NCBI GenBank assembly: GCA_012515075.1
Contig: JAAYZC010000046.1
Location: 1-64,000, forward strand
Length of the DNA stretch: 64,000 nt
Source: Thermoplasmatales archaeon
GTDB taxonomy: Archaea > Thermoplasmatota > Thermoplasmata > Methanomassiliicoccales > Methanomethylophilaceae
Direction: 5' to 3'
This document shows, piece by piece, positions 1 to 7,532 of the stretch (positions are counted from its first letter, which is position 1; each line of letters starts with the position of its first letter). The notes under the pieces were generated by a model. The model saw only the letters and a program-made list of their open reading frames with translations. It was not told the DNA's origin and ran no database searches. Both the position numbers and the translations under genes were made by a program.

Positions 1-1
1 A

Positions 2-113
2 TGGTCCCCACTCCCTGATTTGAACAGGGGATCTGCTGATTTCAGCGGCTGTATCGGATCTCTCCGAGAACACTCTACAGTCAGCCGCTCTGGCCAGGCT
101 AAGCTAAGTGAGG
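2..113 (-). tRNA. tRNA-Tyr (GTA) with a 34-nt intron
   Basis: Read on the reverse strand, the acceptor arm is CCTCACT (107-113) paired with AGTGGGG (6-12), followed by A73 and an encoded CCA (2-4). The T arm is CCCTG/CAGGG. The anticodon GTA lies at 76-78, inside the loop closed by GCTGA/TCAGC. An insert at 41-74 separates position 37 from position 38, which is the usual archaeal tRNA intron site and can form its own hairpin. The C1-G72 first pair is the known archaeal/eukaryotic tyrosine identity element, so anticodon and acceptor agree. Confidence 0.93.
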
Positions 114-137
114 ACAGTTTGGGGATAAGGAATTTTC

Positions 138-145
138 TATTTAAA
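138..145 (-). promoter_or_regulatory. TATA box of tRNA-Tyr
   Basis: Reverse-strand TTTAAATA is centred about 28 bases upstream of the tRNA 5' end at 113, the normal archaeal TATA-to-start distance. The stretch from 146 to 245 shows nothing else convincing. Confidence 0.6.
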
Positions 146-245
146 CCTAACTCTATTTCCGAGCGCCGGCGCAAAAAACATGCACCGGCAATATAGCCAG
201 ATGGGCACAGCATCCGTGATTCCGGTGCGGATGCAACCTTCCCGG

Positions 246-995
246 TCAGCCTATGTATCCGAGATCCTCGTTGTTCTGGGTGTCCTCGTATTCCTTGACC
301 TTGGCGGTGAGGACGTCTATCTGGTCGGCTTTCTCCTTCAGGTCCGCGGTGTCTACCTCGACTCCCAGGAATCTCTCGAGGACGCCTATTATCGCCATCG
401 CGCTCTTGTGGTCCACGAAGTATCCGGACGTCTCGCCCATCAGGCACACTCCGGGTATGCCGTATATCTTGCCGAGTCCCAGGAAGACGCCGCTGGCTCC
501 CACGATGCCCGCCGTGGGCTCGCCCGAGCGGAACAGGACCCCGTGCTCCGACATCTCCTCCTTGATCTCCTTCCCGTTGGCTGCCCCCATGACCCGGGGC
601 TCGTCGACCATCGCCCCTGTGCCGTAGCCCCCCAGGGTGATGATTTTGGACACGTCCAGCTCCAGGAGGGCCCCCATCATGTCGCGGGCCAGATCGAACT
701 GGCCTTCCGCAGTGGACCCCTGGTACTCCCCTTTAAGGAAAATTATGTCCGCCCCCCCGCCGACACCCCGGACGTACCATAGCTCGTTGTTCGCCATCTC
801 CACGATGCAGTCCTCGTCCAGGGTGACCTGGGGAGGGAAGTGCCTGGAGTATATGCTGGCGAAACGCTTGGCGCCCAGGGATTCCATCAGCAGGTCCGCC
901 GCTATCTTTCCCACGTTCCCGACGCCCGGCAGGCCCTCTATGAAGACGGGGCGCTCCAGCTTCGGGTGCTCTTCATACACGATTATGCTTTCCAT
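246..995 (-). CDS. PAC2-family proteasome assembly chaperone-like protein
   Basis: The 249-residue protein has the PAC2 signature near the N terminus (IEGLPGVGNVGK, about residues 16-27), a central glycine-rich segment (TLGGYGTG) and an acidic helical C-terminal tail. PAC2 proteins include the archaeal proteasome chaperone PbaB and its eukaryotic counterparts, so a cytoplasmic chaperone role is likely. The substrate cannot be read from sequence. I chose the ATG at 995 because a GAGGAG element lies about 10 bases upstream. The ATG at 1004 is almost on top of that element. The start overlaps the end of nop10, so it is the last gene of the L44e-S27e-aIF2alpha-Nop10 operon. Confidence 0.85.
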   Translation of the reverse strand: MESIIVYEEHPKLERPVFIEGLPGVGNVGKIAADLLMESLGAKRFASIYSRHFPPQVTLDEDCIVEMANNELWYVRGVGGGADIIFLKGEYQGSTAEGQFDLARDMMGALLELDVSKIITLGGYGTGAMVDEPRVMGAANGKEIKEEMSEHGVLFRSGEPTAGIVGASGVFLGLGKIYGIPGVCLMGETSGYFVDHKSAMAIIGVLERFLGVEVDTADLKEKADQIDVLTAKVKEYEDTQNNEDLGYIG

Positions 996-1161
996 TCTCC
1001 CCATACTCCTCTTTCACGGCGACCCTTCTGTAAGGGCCGTAACGGTCTTCCGGCGAGAACTTCGGAGGCGCGGGGCTGGCGGTGGCGGAACCGCAGGAGC
1101 CGCATACCTCCTCCATGGAATACCTCCCGCAGGCGGGACATCTTCTGAGATGCGATCTCAT
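973..1161 (-). CDS. nop10: H/ACA ribonucleoprotein protein Nop10
   Basis: This 62-residue basic protein opens with a zinc ribbon (CPACGRY about residue 8, then CGSCG about residue 21) and continues with the Nop10-type stretch PPKFSPEDRYGPYRR. In archaea Nop10 binds Cbf5 and supports guide-RNA-directed pseudouridylation of rRNA. Both length and motif order match the family. It lies 10 bases after aIF2 alpha and overlaps the PAC2 gene, in the conserved archaeal order aIF2alpha-Nop10-PAC2. Confidence 0.93.
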   Translation of the reverse strand: MRSHLRRCPACGRYSMEEVCGSCGSATASPAPPKFSPEDRYGPYRRVAVKEEYGENGKHNRV

Positions 1162-1171
1162 ATAGGTATCC

Positions 1172-1954
1172 TTATTTGCTTTCGCGTTTAAGAGATGCTG
1201 TGCCGCCCGCGGCGACGAGAGAGTCTATGGCCGCCGCGGAGACCTTCTTCATGACCTCCTCGGCCACCTTGTACTCGTCGGCGGTTATGACGATGCGGTA
1301 CTTGGGGCAGCCCACGCAGTGTATGGAGACGTCGGCGTCTTCGGCCGAATCCTGGGCCTTGAAAAGGGCGGCCCTTATGCGCTCCACTCCGTCGGGCGCC
1401 GAGGACTGGAGCTCCAGGATGCCGTCTATCTGGACGAACGGGGGTGTGACGTTCTCCTCGGCGACCTCTATGAACACGCCGGTCCAATCTCCCTCGAACT
1501 CCTCCAGGAAATCCTTCGGAGCGGCCACCACGGATTCGAAAGCGCTGTAGAGCGTGCCGTACTCCTCCAGGAGCTGGCTGCCGAACATGTCGTAAGCCTC
1601 GTCGAGGGAGATGGAAAGCCTCTCGGCTATTATCTCCACCAGCTTCTCGGCCTTGTTCTCGTTCTTCCATTGCTGGATCTTCTCGCGCTTCTGATGCTCG
1701 TTGACCGATTTTAAAGACAGGTCGATGTGACCCTTTGATGAATCGACGCCCAGGACCTTGCAGACGGTCTTCTGACCTTCTCTGACGTAGTCTCTGATGT
1801 ACTTGACCCAGCCAGTGGCGATATCCCTGACGTGTATGAACCCTTCCTTGTCCTCGTACTCGTCGAGCGTCACGAAAGCGCCGAAGCTCTTAACGCTCTT
1901 GACCGTGCAGACTACGAGTTCTCCGTACTCCGGGAAGCCCCTGGCCCTCGACAT
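1172..1954 (-). CDS. Translation initiation factor aIF2 subunit alpha
   Basis: The 260-residue protein begins with an S1 RNA-binding domain (PEYGELVVCTVKSVKSFGAF, then EGFIHVRDIA, residues about 6-80). A helical middle and the alpha/beta C-terminal domain that contacts the gamma subunit follow. aIF2 carries initiator Met-tRNA to the small ribosomal subunit. The frame is open further upstream, but that stretch is a shadow of S27e. The true ATG at 1954 shares one base with the S27e stop (TGATG), which indicates translational coupling. Length is normal for archaeal aIF2 alpha. Confidence 0.96.
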   Translation of the reverse strand: MSRARGFPEYGELVVCTVKSVKSFGAFVTLDEYEDKEGFIHVRDIATGWVKYIRDYVREGQKTVCKVLGVDSSKGHIDLSLKSVNEHQKREKIQQWKNENKAEKLVEIIAERLSISLDEAYDMFGSQLLEEYGTLYSAFESVVAAPKDFLEEFEGDWTGVFIEVAEENVTPPFVQIDGILELQSSAPDGVERIRAALFKAQDSAEDADVSIHCVGCPKYRIVITADEYKVAEEVMKKVSAAAIDSLVAAGGTASLKRESK

Positions 1955-2121
1955 CAGCCGACCACCTCGAGCACTTCGCCCTTGACCTCTCCCTTGCCGC
2001 CCTTGGGGCGCACCAGGGTGGACCCGCAGACATGGCAGGACACCACGGTGGCGGGTTTGCTGAAGGCGATCTGCTCGTTGCCACAGTCGGGGCATCTGAT
2101 CTTTATGAAATCATTTACCAT
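1954..2121 (-). CDS. rps27e: 30S ribosomal protein S27e
   Basis: This is a 55-residue zinc-ribbon protein. The reverse strand reads [17 protein letters not shown] and then [11 protein letters not shown], with CPDC and CHVC as the four zinc ligands, ending KGEVLEVVG. Sequence and size match archaeal S27e. It sits six bases after the L44e stop, and its own stop overlaps the aIF2 alpha start. The L44e-S27e-aIF2alpha order is widely conserved in archaea. Confidence 0.95.
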   Translation of the reverse strand: MVNDFIKIRCPDCGNEQIAFSKPATVVSCHVCGSTLVRPKGGKGEVKGEVLEVVG

Positions 2122-2127
2122 GCTGCA

Positions 2128-2406
2128 TCACTCCGTGAGCTCGAACTTCTTTGCTCTTATGCATGCGGTGAGGTGGGCCTTCTTGCAGGTGTTGCATCTG
2201 TATCTGATGTTCACCCTTTTGGTGGGCTTCTCTCTTCCTTCGGGCTTGGGCCTGGGGAAACCTCCGTAACCGGCGGTGACCTTTCTGAATCTCCTCTGGC
2301 CCCATTTGAGCTCGCTGGCCTTCTTCTTCTTGACCCTTTCCACATCGTGCATGGTGTGGGTCTTGCAGTAAGGACAGTAAGTCTTGATCGTTCTGGGCAT
2401 CTTCAT
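2128..2406 (-). CDS. rpl44e: 50S ribosomal protein L44e
   Basis: The 92-residue basic protein has the L44e start MPRTIKTYCPYCKTHT and a second CxxC pair (YRCNTCKKAH), giving a four-cysteine zinc site, plus a lysine-rich middle. The ATG at 2406 follows an AGGTGA element by about five bases. A GTG nine bases further up is in frame but overlaps that ribosome-binding site, so I did not use it. A reverse-strand TATA-like stretch at 2450-2459 probably drives the operon. Confidence 0.95.
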   Translation of the reverse strand: MKMPRTIKTYCPYCKTHTMHDVERVKKKKASELKWGQRRFRKVTAGYGGFPRPKPEGREKPTKRVNIRYRCNTCKKAHLTACIRAKKFELTE

Positions 2407-2635
2407 ATTATTCACCTGTTAAGCGAATCAGACCGTCTAACATCGAAGTCATATAAAAATCATTACCCTGCCCCTTAAAGGAGGCATAGGCGGATGGCGG
2501 AGTGCCGGTGCAGGCGACCGCCGGTTCCCCCGGGCGCTCCGGGAGCAGTATCTGGAACCACGGGGGACGATTGCAATCAAATAATATAGTGGAATAAATA
2601 TATATTTATATCGGGTGCATCTCTTGGATTCAACC

Positions 2636-3007
2636 ATGGCAAAGAAAGATTTCTCCACAGAATCCGCAGTCAATGCCCTCGTCAGCACGGGCATGAAGAA
2701 GAACACCGCGAAGGTGCTCATACACCTTGCCATCCATAAGACCACGACCTCTGACGAGGTGGAGCGCGTCTTCGGGCTGGGACAGCCCGGCGTCTCCGCA
2801 TCCATCCACGACCTGGATGACAGAGGCTGGATAAGGATAAAGCAGGTCAAGGGCACCGGCAAGGGCAGGCCGAAGCACACGTATTTCCTGTCTAAACCGT
2901 TCTCCAGCATAATCGAGGAGATCGAGGCCTGGGAGAGGGCAAGGGCCGCCGCGATACTCTCCAACGTGTCCGATCTGAAGAGCATGGCGGAGGAGAGCCC
3001 TCAGTGA
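2636..3007 (+). CDS. Winged-helix transcriptional regulator (MarR/TrmB-like)
   Basis: The 123-residue protein has a compact winged helix: helices around KVLIHLAIHKTTTSDEVERVFG, a recognition helix after LGQPGVSASIHDL, and a basic wing (KGTGKGRPKHTYFL). A helical C terminus that could dimerise follows. The ligand and targets are unknown. The ATG at 2636 lies about 30 bases after a strong TATA stretch (2597-2610), so the mRNA is nearly leaderless. The upstream GTG at 2615 falls inside the promoter. Its 3' end overlaps the convergent rpiA by seven bases. Confidence 0.8.
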   Translation: MAKKDFSTESAVNALVSTGMKKNTAKVLIHLAIHKTTTSDEVERVFGLGQPGVSASIHDLDDRGWIRIKQVKGTGKGRPKHTYFLSKPFSSIIEEIEAWERARAAAILSNVSDLKSMAEESPQ

Positions 3008-3687
3008 CCCTTCCTCTCGATCGTACCGTCGGATGAGGACACCAGGACAGTGGACGCGAGGTTCAGGAAGAGCCCGTTGTCCACAACACCCGGAATCACG
3101 TTTATCCTGGATTCCAGGAAGAAGGGGTTGTTTATCGATTCGAACTTGCAGTCGTAGATGTAGTTGCCCCCGTCGGTTACGAAGGGGAGGCCGCCGCTCA
3201 TCCTCAGGGTGGCCACGCAGCCCTGTCTCTCCAGAGCGGTCTTGACGAATGGGTGGCCGAAGGCGAGGACCTCCACGGGGAGCGGGGCCCTCGTGCCCAG
3301 CACGTCGACCTTCTTCGATTCGTCCACCACTATGATCTCCTGCCTGGATGCGGCTGCCACTATCTTCTCCCTCAGCAGGGCGCCCCCCAGCCCCTTTATG
3401 AGCTGCATTTCGGGATCCACCTCGTCCGCGCCGTCTATGGTCACGTCCAGGTGGCCGACCTCGTTTATGGACACGGTGTCTATCCCGTACTCCCGGGCCA
3501 GGCCCTCGGTGCCGCTGGACGTCGCCACGCAGGTCAGGTTGTATCCGTTCTCCCGGACCAGCCGGCCGACCCTTCTTATGGCATGGTAGGCCGTGGACCC
3601 GGTGCCCAGGCCGACCTTCATCCCGTCCTTCACGTAGTCGTCAACCGCTCTCTCAGCAACAATTCTCTTGAGATCGTCAGAGGTCAT
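3001..3687 (-). CDS. rpiA: Ribose-5-phosphate isomerase A
   Basis: The 228-residue protein carries the RpiA motifs in order: VGLGTGSTA (phosphate loop), TIDGADEVD (active-site aspartates), KGLGGALLREK (catalytic Glu region and Lys) and NPFFLESRINVIPGVVDNG near the end. It interconverts ribose-5-phosphate and ribulose-5-phosphate for nucleotide, aromatic and flavin/F420 precursor supply. Length fits the family. Its start overlaps the end of the creatininase-family gene by 11 bases, so the two are probably co-transcribed. Confidence 0.96.
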   Translation of the reverse strand: MTSDDLKRIVAERAVDDYVKDGMKVGLGTGSTAYHAIRRVGRLVRENGYNLTCVATSSGTEGLAREYGIDTVSINEVGHLDVTIDGADEVDPEMQLIKGLGGALLREKIVAAASRQEIIVVDESKKVDVLGTRAPLPVEVLAFGHPFVKTALERQGCVATLRMSGGLPFVTDGGNYIYDCKFESINNPFFLESRINVIPGVVDNGLFLNLASTVLVSSSDGTIERKGH

Positions 3688-4381
3688 TTTCGATCATCTC
3701 GATTACCGCATCCACGATATAACCGTTTACCTCCTGGCCGAACTCGGCGGAGGCCCGGGCGGTGTCACCCGCCATCCCGACGGGGAAGCAGATGCTGGCA
3801 TCCCTCACTATCATGTAACCCTGGCTGACGTATCTGCCCACGGGCCGGTCCTCGCGGACCAGGTCCGGGCGTATGGCCATGACCCGGGACGTCTCCAGCA
3901 TGCCCGCATGACCGTCACCCTCCAGGTCGGCGCATCCCGGGTGCCTTTCGGCTATGTCGTAGTCAGTGAAGAACATGATCTTCGCATCGTTCCTCTGCAC
4001 CACGGTCTTGCAGGCTTCCGACAGGGCCGTCAGGTGGGCGCTCCCGGCGTGCCCGCTGATCACTACGAACCTCTTGGCTCCCTGGCGTATGAATTCCTCC
4101 AGTATGTTGACCGCCAGAGCCCGGAGGTTATCGAAGGTCAGGCTGATGGTGCCGGGCATGTTCTTAGTGGACGAGTGGTTCCCGTAGGGAACCGCCGGCG
4201 CCACCAGGACGTTGTCCAGGGATTCCGCTATGCGGTCGGCTATGTACTGCGGCTGCAATGTGTCGCTGGAGAGGGGCAGGTGCGATGCATGCGCCTCGGT
4301 CGCCCCCCAGGGGAGTATTATCACGGGATCGTTCCCCACGACATCCTTCCAGTCTTCCGCTGTCATCTCTTCTATGCGCAT
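3677..4381 (-). CDS. Creatininase-family amidohydrolase (ArfB candidate)
   Basis: The 234-residue protein has the metal-binding pattern of the creatininase fold: GATEAHASHLPLSSD (Glu, His, Asp ligands), a His in ISGHAGSAHL, and the closing HAGMLETS. In methanogens a member of this family, ArfB, deformylates an early intermediate of riboflavin and F420 synthesis. That is a plausible role next to rpiA but is not proven here. The frame is open upstream to 4711, but that part shadows dph6. The ATG at 4381 starts the recognisable domain, divergent from dph6 with a 55-base gap. Confidence 0.8.
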   Translation of the reverse strand: MRIEEMTAEDWKDVVGNDPVIILPWGATEAHASHLPLSSDTLQPQYIADRIAESLDNVLVAPAVPYGNHSSTKNMPGTISLTFDNLRALAVNILEEFIRQGAKRFVVISGHAGSAHLTALSEACKTVVQRNDAKIMFFTDYDIAERHPGCADLEGDGHAGMLETSRVMAIRPDLVREDRPVGRYVSQGYMIVRDASICFPVGMAGDTARASAEFGQEVNGYIVDAVIEMIENDL

Positions 4382-4436
4382 GATGCCCCCATGCACGTGG
4401 TCAGTGATTAAATTGCTGATTGCCGTACCGGGGTGC

Positions 4437-5126
4437 ATGAGATTGGCGGCGCTGTACTCCGGAGGCAAGGACTCGACGATGTCAGCATACGTGGCCCTGC
4501 AGATGGGCCATGAGATCGCGTGTCTTGTGAGCATACTGCCCGAGGACAGCGGATCCTGGATATTCCACACTCCCAACCTGGACGTCGTGCCCCTGATCTC
4601 GGAGTCCATGGGGATCCCCCTGGTGTCCGCGCCCAGCACGGGGACCGAGGAGGGGGACATGGAGGCGCTGGCCGTAGCCCTCGAGGGTCTGGACGTCGAA
4701 GGTGTGGTCACCGGTGCGCTCTGGTCCGATTACCAATGGGACCGCATCAATATGGTGTGCGGGGACCTGGGCCTGAAGGTGTTGTCCCCGCTGTGGCGCA
4801 AGGACCAGGACATGCTGCTGGACGAGATGATCTCCGCAGGGATATCGGCAGTGATCGTGGGATGCTACGCCGAGGGCCTTGGCAGGTCCTGGCTGGGGCG
4901 CCCTATAGACGCGGCCGCGGCCGAGGACCTCCGGGCTCTAAGGTCCAGGTACGGGATAAGCGTGATGGGGGAGGGAGGGGAGTACGAATCGCTGACCCTG
5001 GACTCCCCCATGCACTCCCGTCCGCTGGTGATAACCGAGTCCGAGGTGGTCTGGAAGAAGGACAGCGGCACCCTCCACGTGCGCGCCTCAAGGCTCGGCT
5101 CCCGGCGAGAAGCGGGTGAGCCTTAA
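4437..5126 (+). CDS. dph6: Diphthine--ammonia ligase Dph6 (PP-loop ATPase)
   Basis: The 229-residue protein opens with the PP-loop LYSGGKDST and contains GALWSDYQWDR and MGEGGEYESLTLDSP, typical of the Dph6/MJ0570 family. It amidates diphthine on elongation factor 2, the last step of diphthamide synthesis. EF2 itself is at 47362-49569 in this window. The start is set by the PP-loop position. An AT-rich element about 28 bases upstream (near 4408) suggests a leaderless message. The last 39 bases overlap the convergent copA. Confidence 0.9.
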   Translation: MRLAALYSGGKDSTMSAYVALQMGHEIACLVSILPEDSGSWIFHTPNLDVVPLISESMGIPLVSAPSTGTEEGDMEALAVALEGLDVEGVVTGALWSDYQWDRINMVCGDLGLKVLSPLWRKDQDMLLDEMISAGISAVIVGCYAEGLGRSWLGRPIDAAAAEDLRALRSRYGISVMGEGGEYESLTLDSPMHSRPLVITESEVVWKKDSGTLHVRASRLGSRREAGEP

Positions 5127-7274
5127 GGAATTGAGGACCACGGACACCGAGGACACGGACATCGCGGCCGCGGCTATCATCGGCATGCCGTGTATCATCC
5201 CCATCCCCAGCAGGTAGGGCAGCCCGGCGGCTATGGGTATGCATACGGCATTGTAGCAGAAGGCCAGGAACAGGTTCTGCTTTATGTTCCCAAGGGTGGC
5301 CCGGCTTATCTCAACGGCCGTGGCCATGTCGCCCAGGTCGTCCCCGATCAGCACCACGTCCGCAGAGTCTATGGCTATGTCGGTGCCCGACCCCACGGCG
5401 AAACCAACATCGGCACGGGCCAGGGCCGGGGCGTCGTTGATGCCGTCCCCGGCCATTATGACCGTCCTCCCTTCGGACTGCAGATCCCCGACCGCCGCAG
5501 CTTTGTCGTCGGGACGGGCGCTGTGGCGGTATTCCGGTATTCCGGCCTCGGCAGATATCCTGCGGGCGGCTCCCTCCGAATCCCCCGTGATCATCACGAC
5601 GTCCAGGCCCAGCCCCCTCATCCTTTCCACGGCCGGGCGGCTGGAATCCTTAATGGTGTCCGCCACGGCTATGAGCCCGAGGACCTCACCGTCCGCCGCC
5701 ACGAACATCACCGTCTTGCCCTCCTCCGAGAGAACGGCATGCTCCTCCGCGTATGCCGACGGGTCGGCCCCCTTCTCCTCCACGAGGGCCCGGTTCCCTA
5801 TCAGCACACGGACCCCTTCCAACTCGCATTCTATCCCCCCGCCGACATGGGCCCTGAAACCCGACGGCCTGCGTACGTCCAGCCCCTCCTCCACGGCGCG
5901 TTCGACGACCGCCTTGGCCAGAGGATGCTCGGAAGAGCTCTCGGCCGATGCGGCGATGCCGAGGACGTCACCCACGATATCGGTGACGCGCGGTCTCCCC
6001 TCGGTGACGGTGCCGGTCTTGTCCAGCACCACGGTGTCGGCCCGGCCCGCGGTCTCCATGGATTCCGCGTCCTTGAAGAGTATGCCCATCTCCGCGGCCT
6101 TCCCGGTCCCCACTATGATGGCGAGCGGAGTGGCCAGCCCCAGGGCGCAGGGGCAGGATATGACCAGGACGGATATAAGGACGGTGAGGGAGAACCCGAT
6201 GTCCCTTCCCGCGGCCAGCCAAAGCAGGCAGGCCGCTATCGCCACGGTCATGACCGCCGGGACGAAGACCCCCGCGACCCTGTCCGCCATGCGGGATATC
6301 GGGGCCTTCGAACCCTGGGCCTCCTCCACCATGCGCACGATCCTGCGCAGCACGGTGTCCTCGCCCACGCCCTCGGCCGTCATCAGTATGCTGCCGCTCA
6401 CGTTGACGGTGCCGCTGAAGACCCTGTCCCCCGCCGTGCGGTCGGCGGGAACGCTCTCCCCGGTCAGCATGGATTCGTCCACGGCGGTCTGCCCCTCTGT
6501 GACCGTCCCGTCGGCCGGGATGCTCTCCCCGGGCCTTATGACCACGGCATCCCCGGCCCTCAGCTCCTCCACCGGTATGCGTACCTCCCGGCCGTCCCTC
6601 ATGACGGAGGCCTCCCCAGGGGCGAGGTCCAGCAGCCTTCTCACGGAATCACCCGTCCTCTTCCTGGATCTGGATTCCAGGTACTTCCCGACCATGACAA
6701 GCGCTATTATCATCGCCGCCGAGTCGTAGTACAGCTCGTGGACGTCACCGGAGCCGCCCAGGACGGCCGAGGTGATGTAAAGGCTGTAGATCACCGCCGC
6801 GGAGGTGCCCAGGGCGACGAGCGTGTCCATGTTTGGGGTCCGTCTGGCAAGCGCCGGGAAACCCCTCGTGTAGAAGCGCCTTCCGGCCAGCAGCACGGGT
6901 ACGCACAGCGCTAACTGCATCAGGGCCAGGGCCCTGTCGTCGTCTCCGAGCGGCCCCAGCGGCAGGCCTATCATCGGCCCCATGGCCAGATATATGATGG
7001 GTATCGAGAACAGCACCGCTGCGGCCAGGTCCCTGCCGATGTCCGCCGGCATGTCGGAGGCCGGAGAGTCAAGCACTTTGAAGCCCGCCTTCCTGACTAT
7101 CTTAGAGAGCTCGGACACGCTCGTCCGGGATTCGTCGTACTCCACCGCGGCGGTGCTCCGGGGCAGGCTCACCGAAGCGGAGGAGACGCCCTCGGCGTTC
7201 CCGAGAGCCTTTTCCAGGGATTGGGAGCAGGAGGCGCAGGTCATGCCCCCTATGTTGAGGACGACCCTTGTCAT
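5088..7274 (-). CDS. copA: Copper-exporting P1B-type ATPase CopA
   Basis: The 728-residue protein has one N-terminal heavy-metal domain (GGMTCASCSQSLE, residues 8-20). P1B features follow in order: LTGESVPAD (actuator), ISCPCALGLATP (the CPC metal site in the membrane), DKTGTVTEG (phosphorylated Asp), SSEHPLAKAV (HP motif) and AGDGINDAPAL. It pumps Cu(I) out of the cytoplasm. Length and motif order are normal for CopA. The start overlaps the copZ stop by four bases (ATGA), so chaperone and pump are made together. Confidence 0.96.
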   Translation of the reverse strand: MTRVVLNIGGMTCASCSQSLEKALGNAEGVSSASVSLPRSTAAVEYDESRTSVSELSKIVRKAGFKVLDSPASDMPADIGRDLAAAVLFSIPIIYLAMGPMIGLPLGPLGDDDRALALMQLALCVPVLLAGRRFYTRGFPALARRTPNMDTLVALGTSAAVIYSLYITSAVLGGSGDVHELYYDSAAMIIALVMVGKYLESRSRKRTGDSVRRLLDLAPGEASVMRDGREVRIPVEELRAGDAVVIRPGESIPADGTVTEGQTAVDESMLTGESVPADRTAGDRVFSGTVNVSGSILMTAEGVGEDTVLRRIVRMVEEAQGSKAPISRMADRVAGVFVPAVMTVAIAACLLWLAAGRDIGFSLTVLISVLVISCPCALGLATPLAIIVGTGKAAEMGILFKDAESMETAGRADTVVLDKTGTVTEGRPRVTDIVGDVLGIAASAESSSEHPLAKAVVERAVEEGLDVRRPSGFRAHVGGGIECELEGVRVLIGNRALVEEKGADPSAYAEEHAVLSEEGKTVMFVAADGEVLGLIAVADTIKDSSRPAVERMRGLGLDVVMITGDSEGAARRISAEAGIPEYRHSARPDDKAAAVGDLQSEGRTVIMAGDGINDAPALARADVGFAVGSGTDIAIDSADVVLIGDDLGDMATAVEISRATLGNIKQNLFLAFCYNAVCIPIAAGLPYLLGMGMIHGMPMIAAAAMSVSSVSVVLNSLRLTRFSPGAEP

Positions 7275-7492
7275 ATCATTCCGCGCTTGACCGCCGCCTC
7301 GAAGCCAGCATCCTCCACGGCCCTGACGAGACCCTCCGTAGGGACGTCCCCTTCGTACTCCACGACGGCCCTCTTCTTCTTAAGCGAGACCTCCGCCGAG
7401 ACGACACCCGGGCAGCCCCTGAGGGCAGCCTCCACCTTCTCCACGCAGGCGTTGCAGCCCATGCCCTCCACGTTCAGTGTGACCTTCTTCAT
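7271..7492 (-). CDS. copZ: Copper chaperone CopZ (HMA domain)
   Basis: The 73-residue single-domain protein has the heavy-metal-associated fold with GMGCNACVEKVEAAL, where the CxxC binds Cu(I). It would hand copper to the N-terminal domain of CopA, the next gene, with which it overlaps by four bases. A weak GAGG lies about eight bases before the ATG. A perfect palindrome overlaps its promoter. Confidence 0.92.
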   Translation of the reverse strand: MKKVTLNVEGMGCNACVEKVEAALRGCPGVVSAEVSLKKKRAVVEYEGDVPTEGLVRAVEDAGFEAAVKRGMI

Positions 7493-7532
7493 GCATATCC
7501 CTCATCGTGCTGAACCGTTATCGTCCCGCAAT

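Noticed and set aside
5190-6914. 574-residue forward frame inside copA
   Set aside because: It is antisense to a well-supported P1B ATPase, with no motif of its own.
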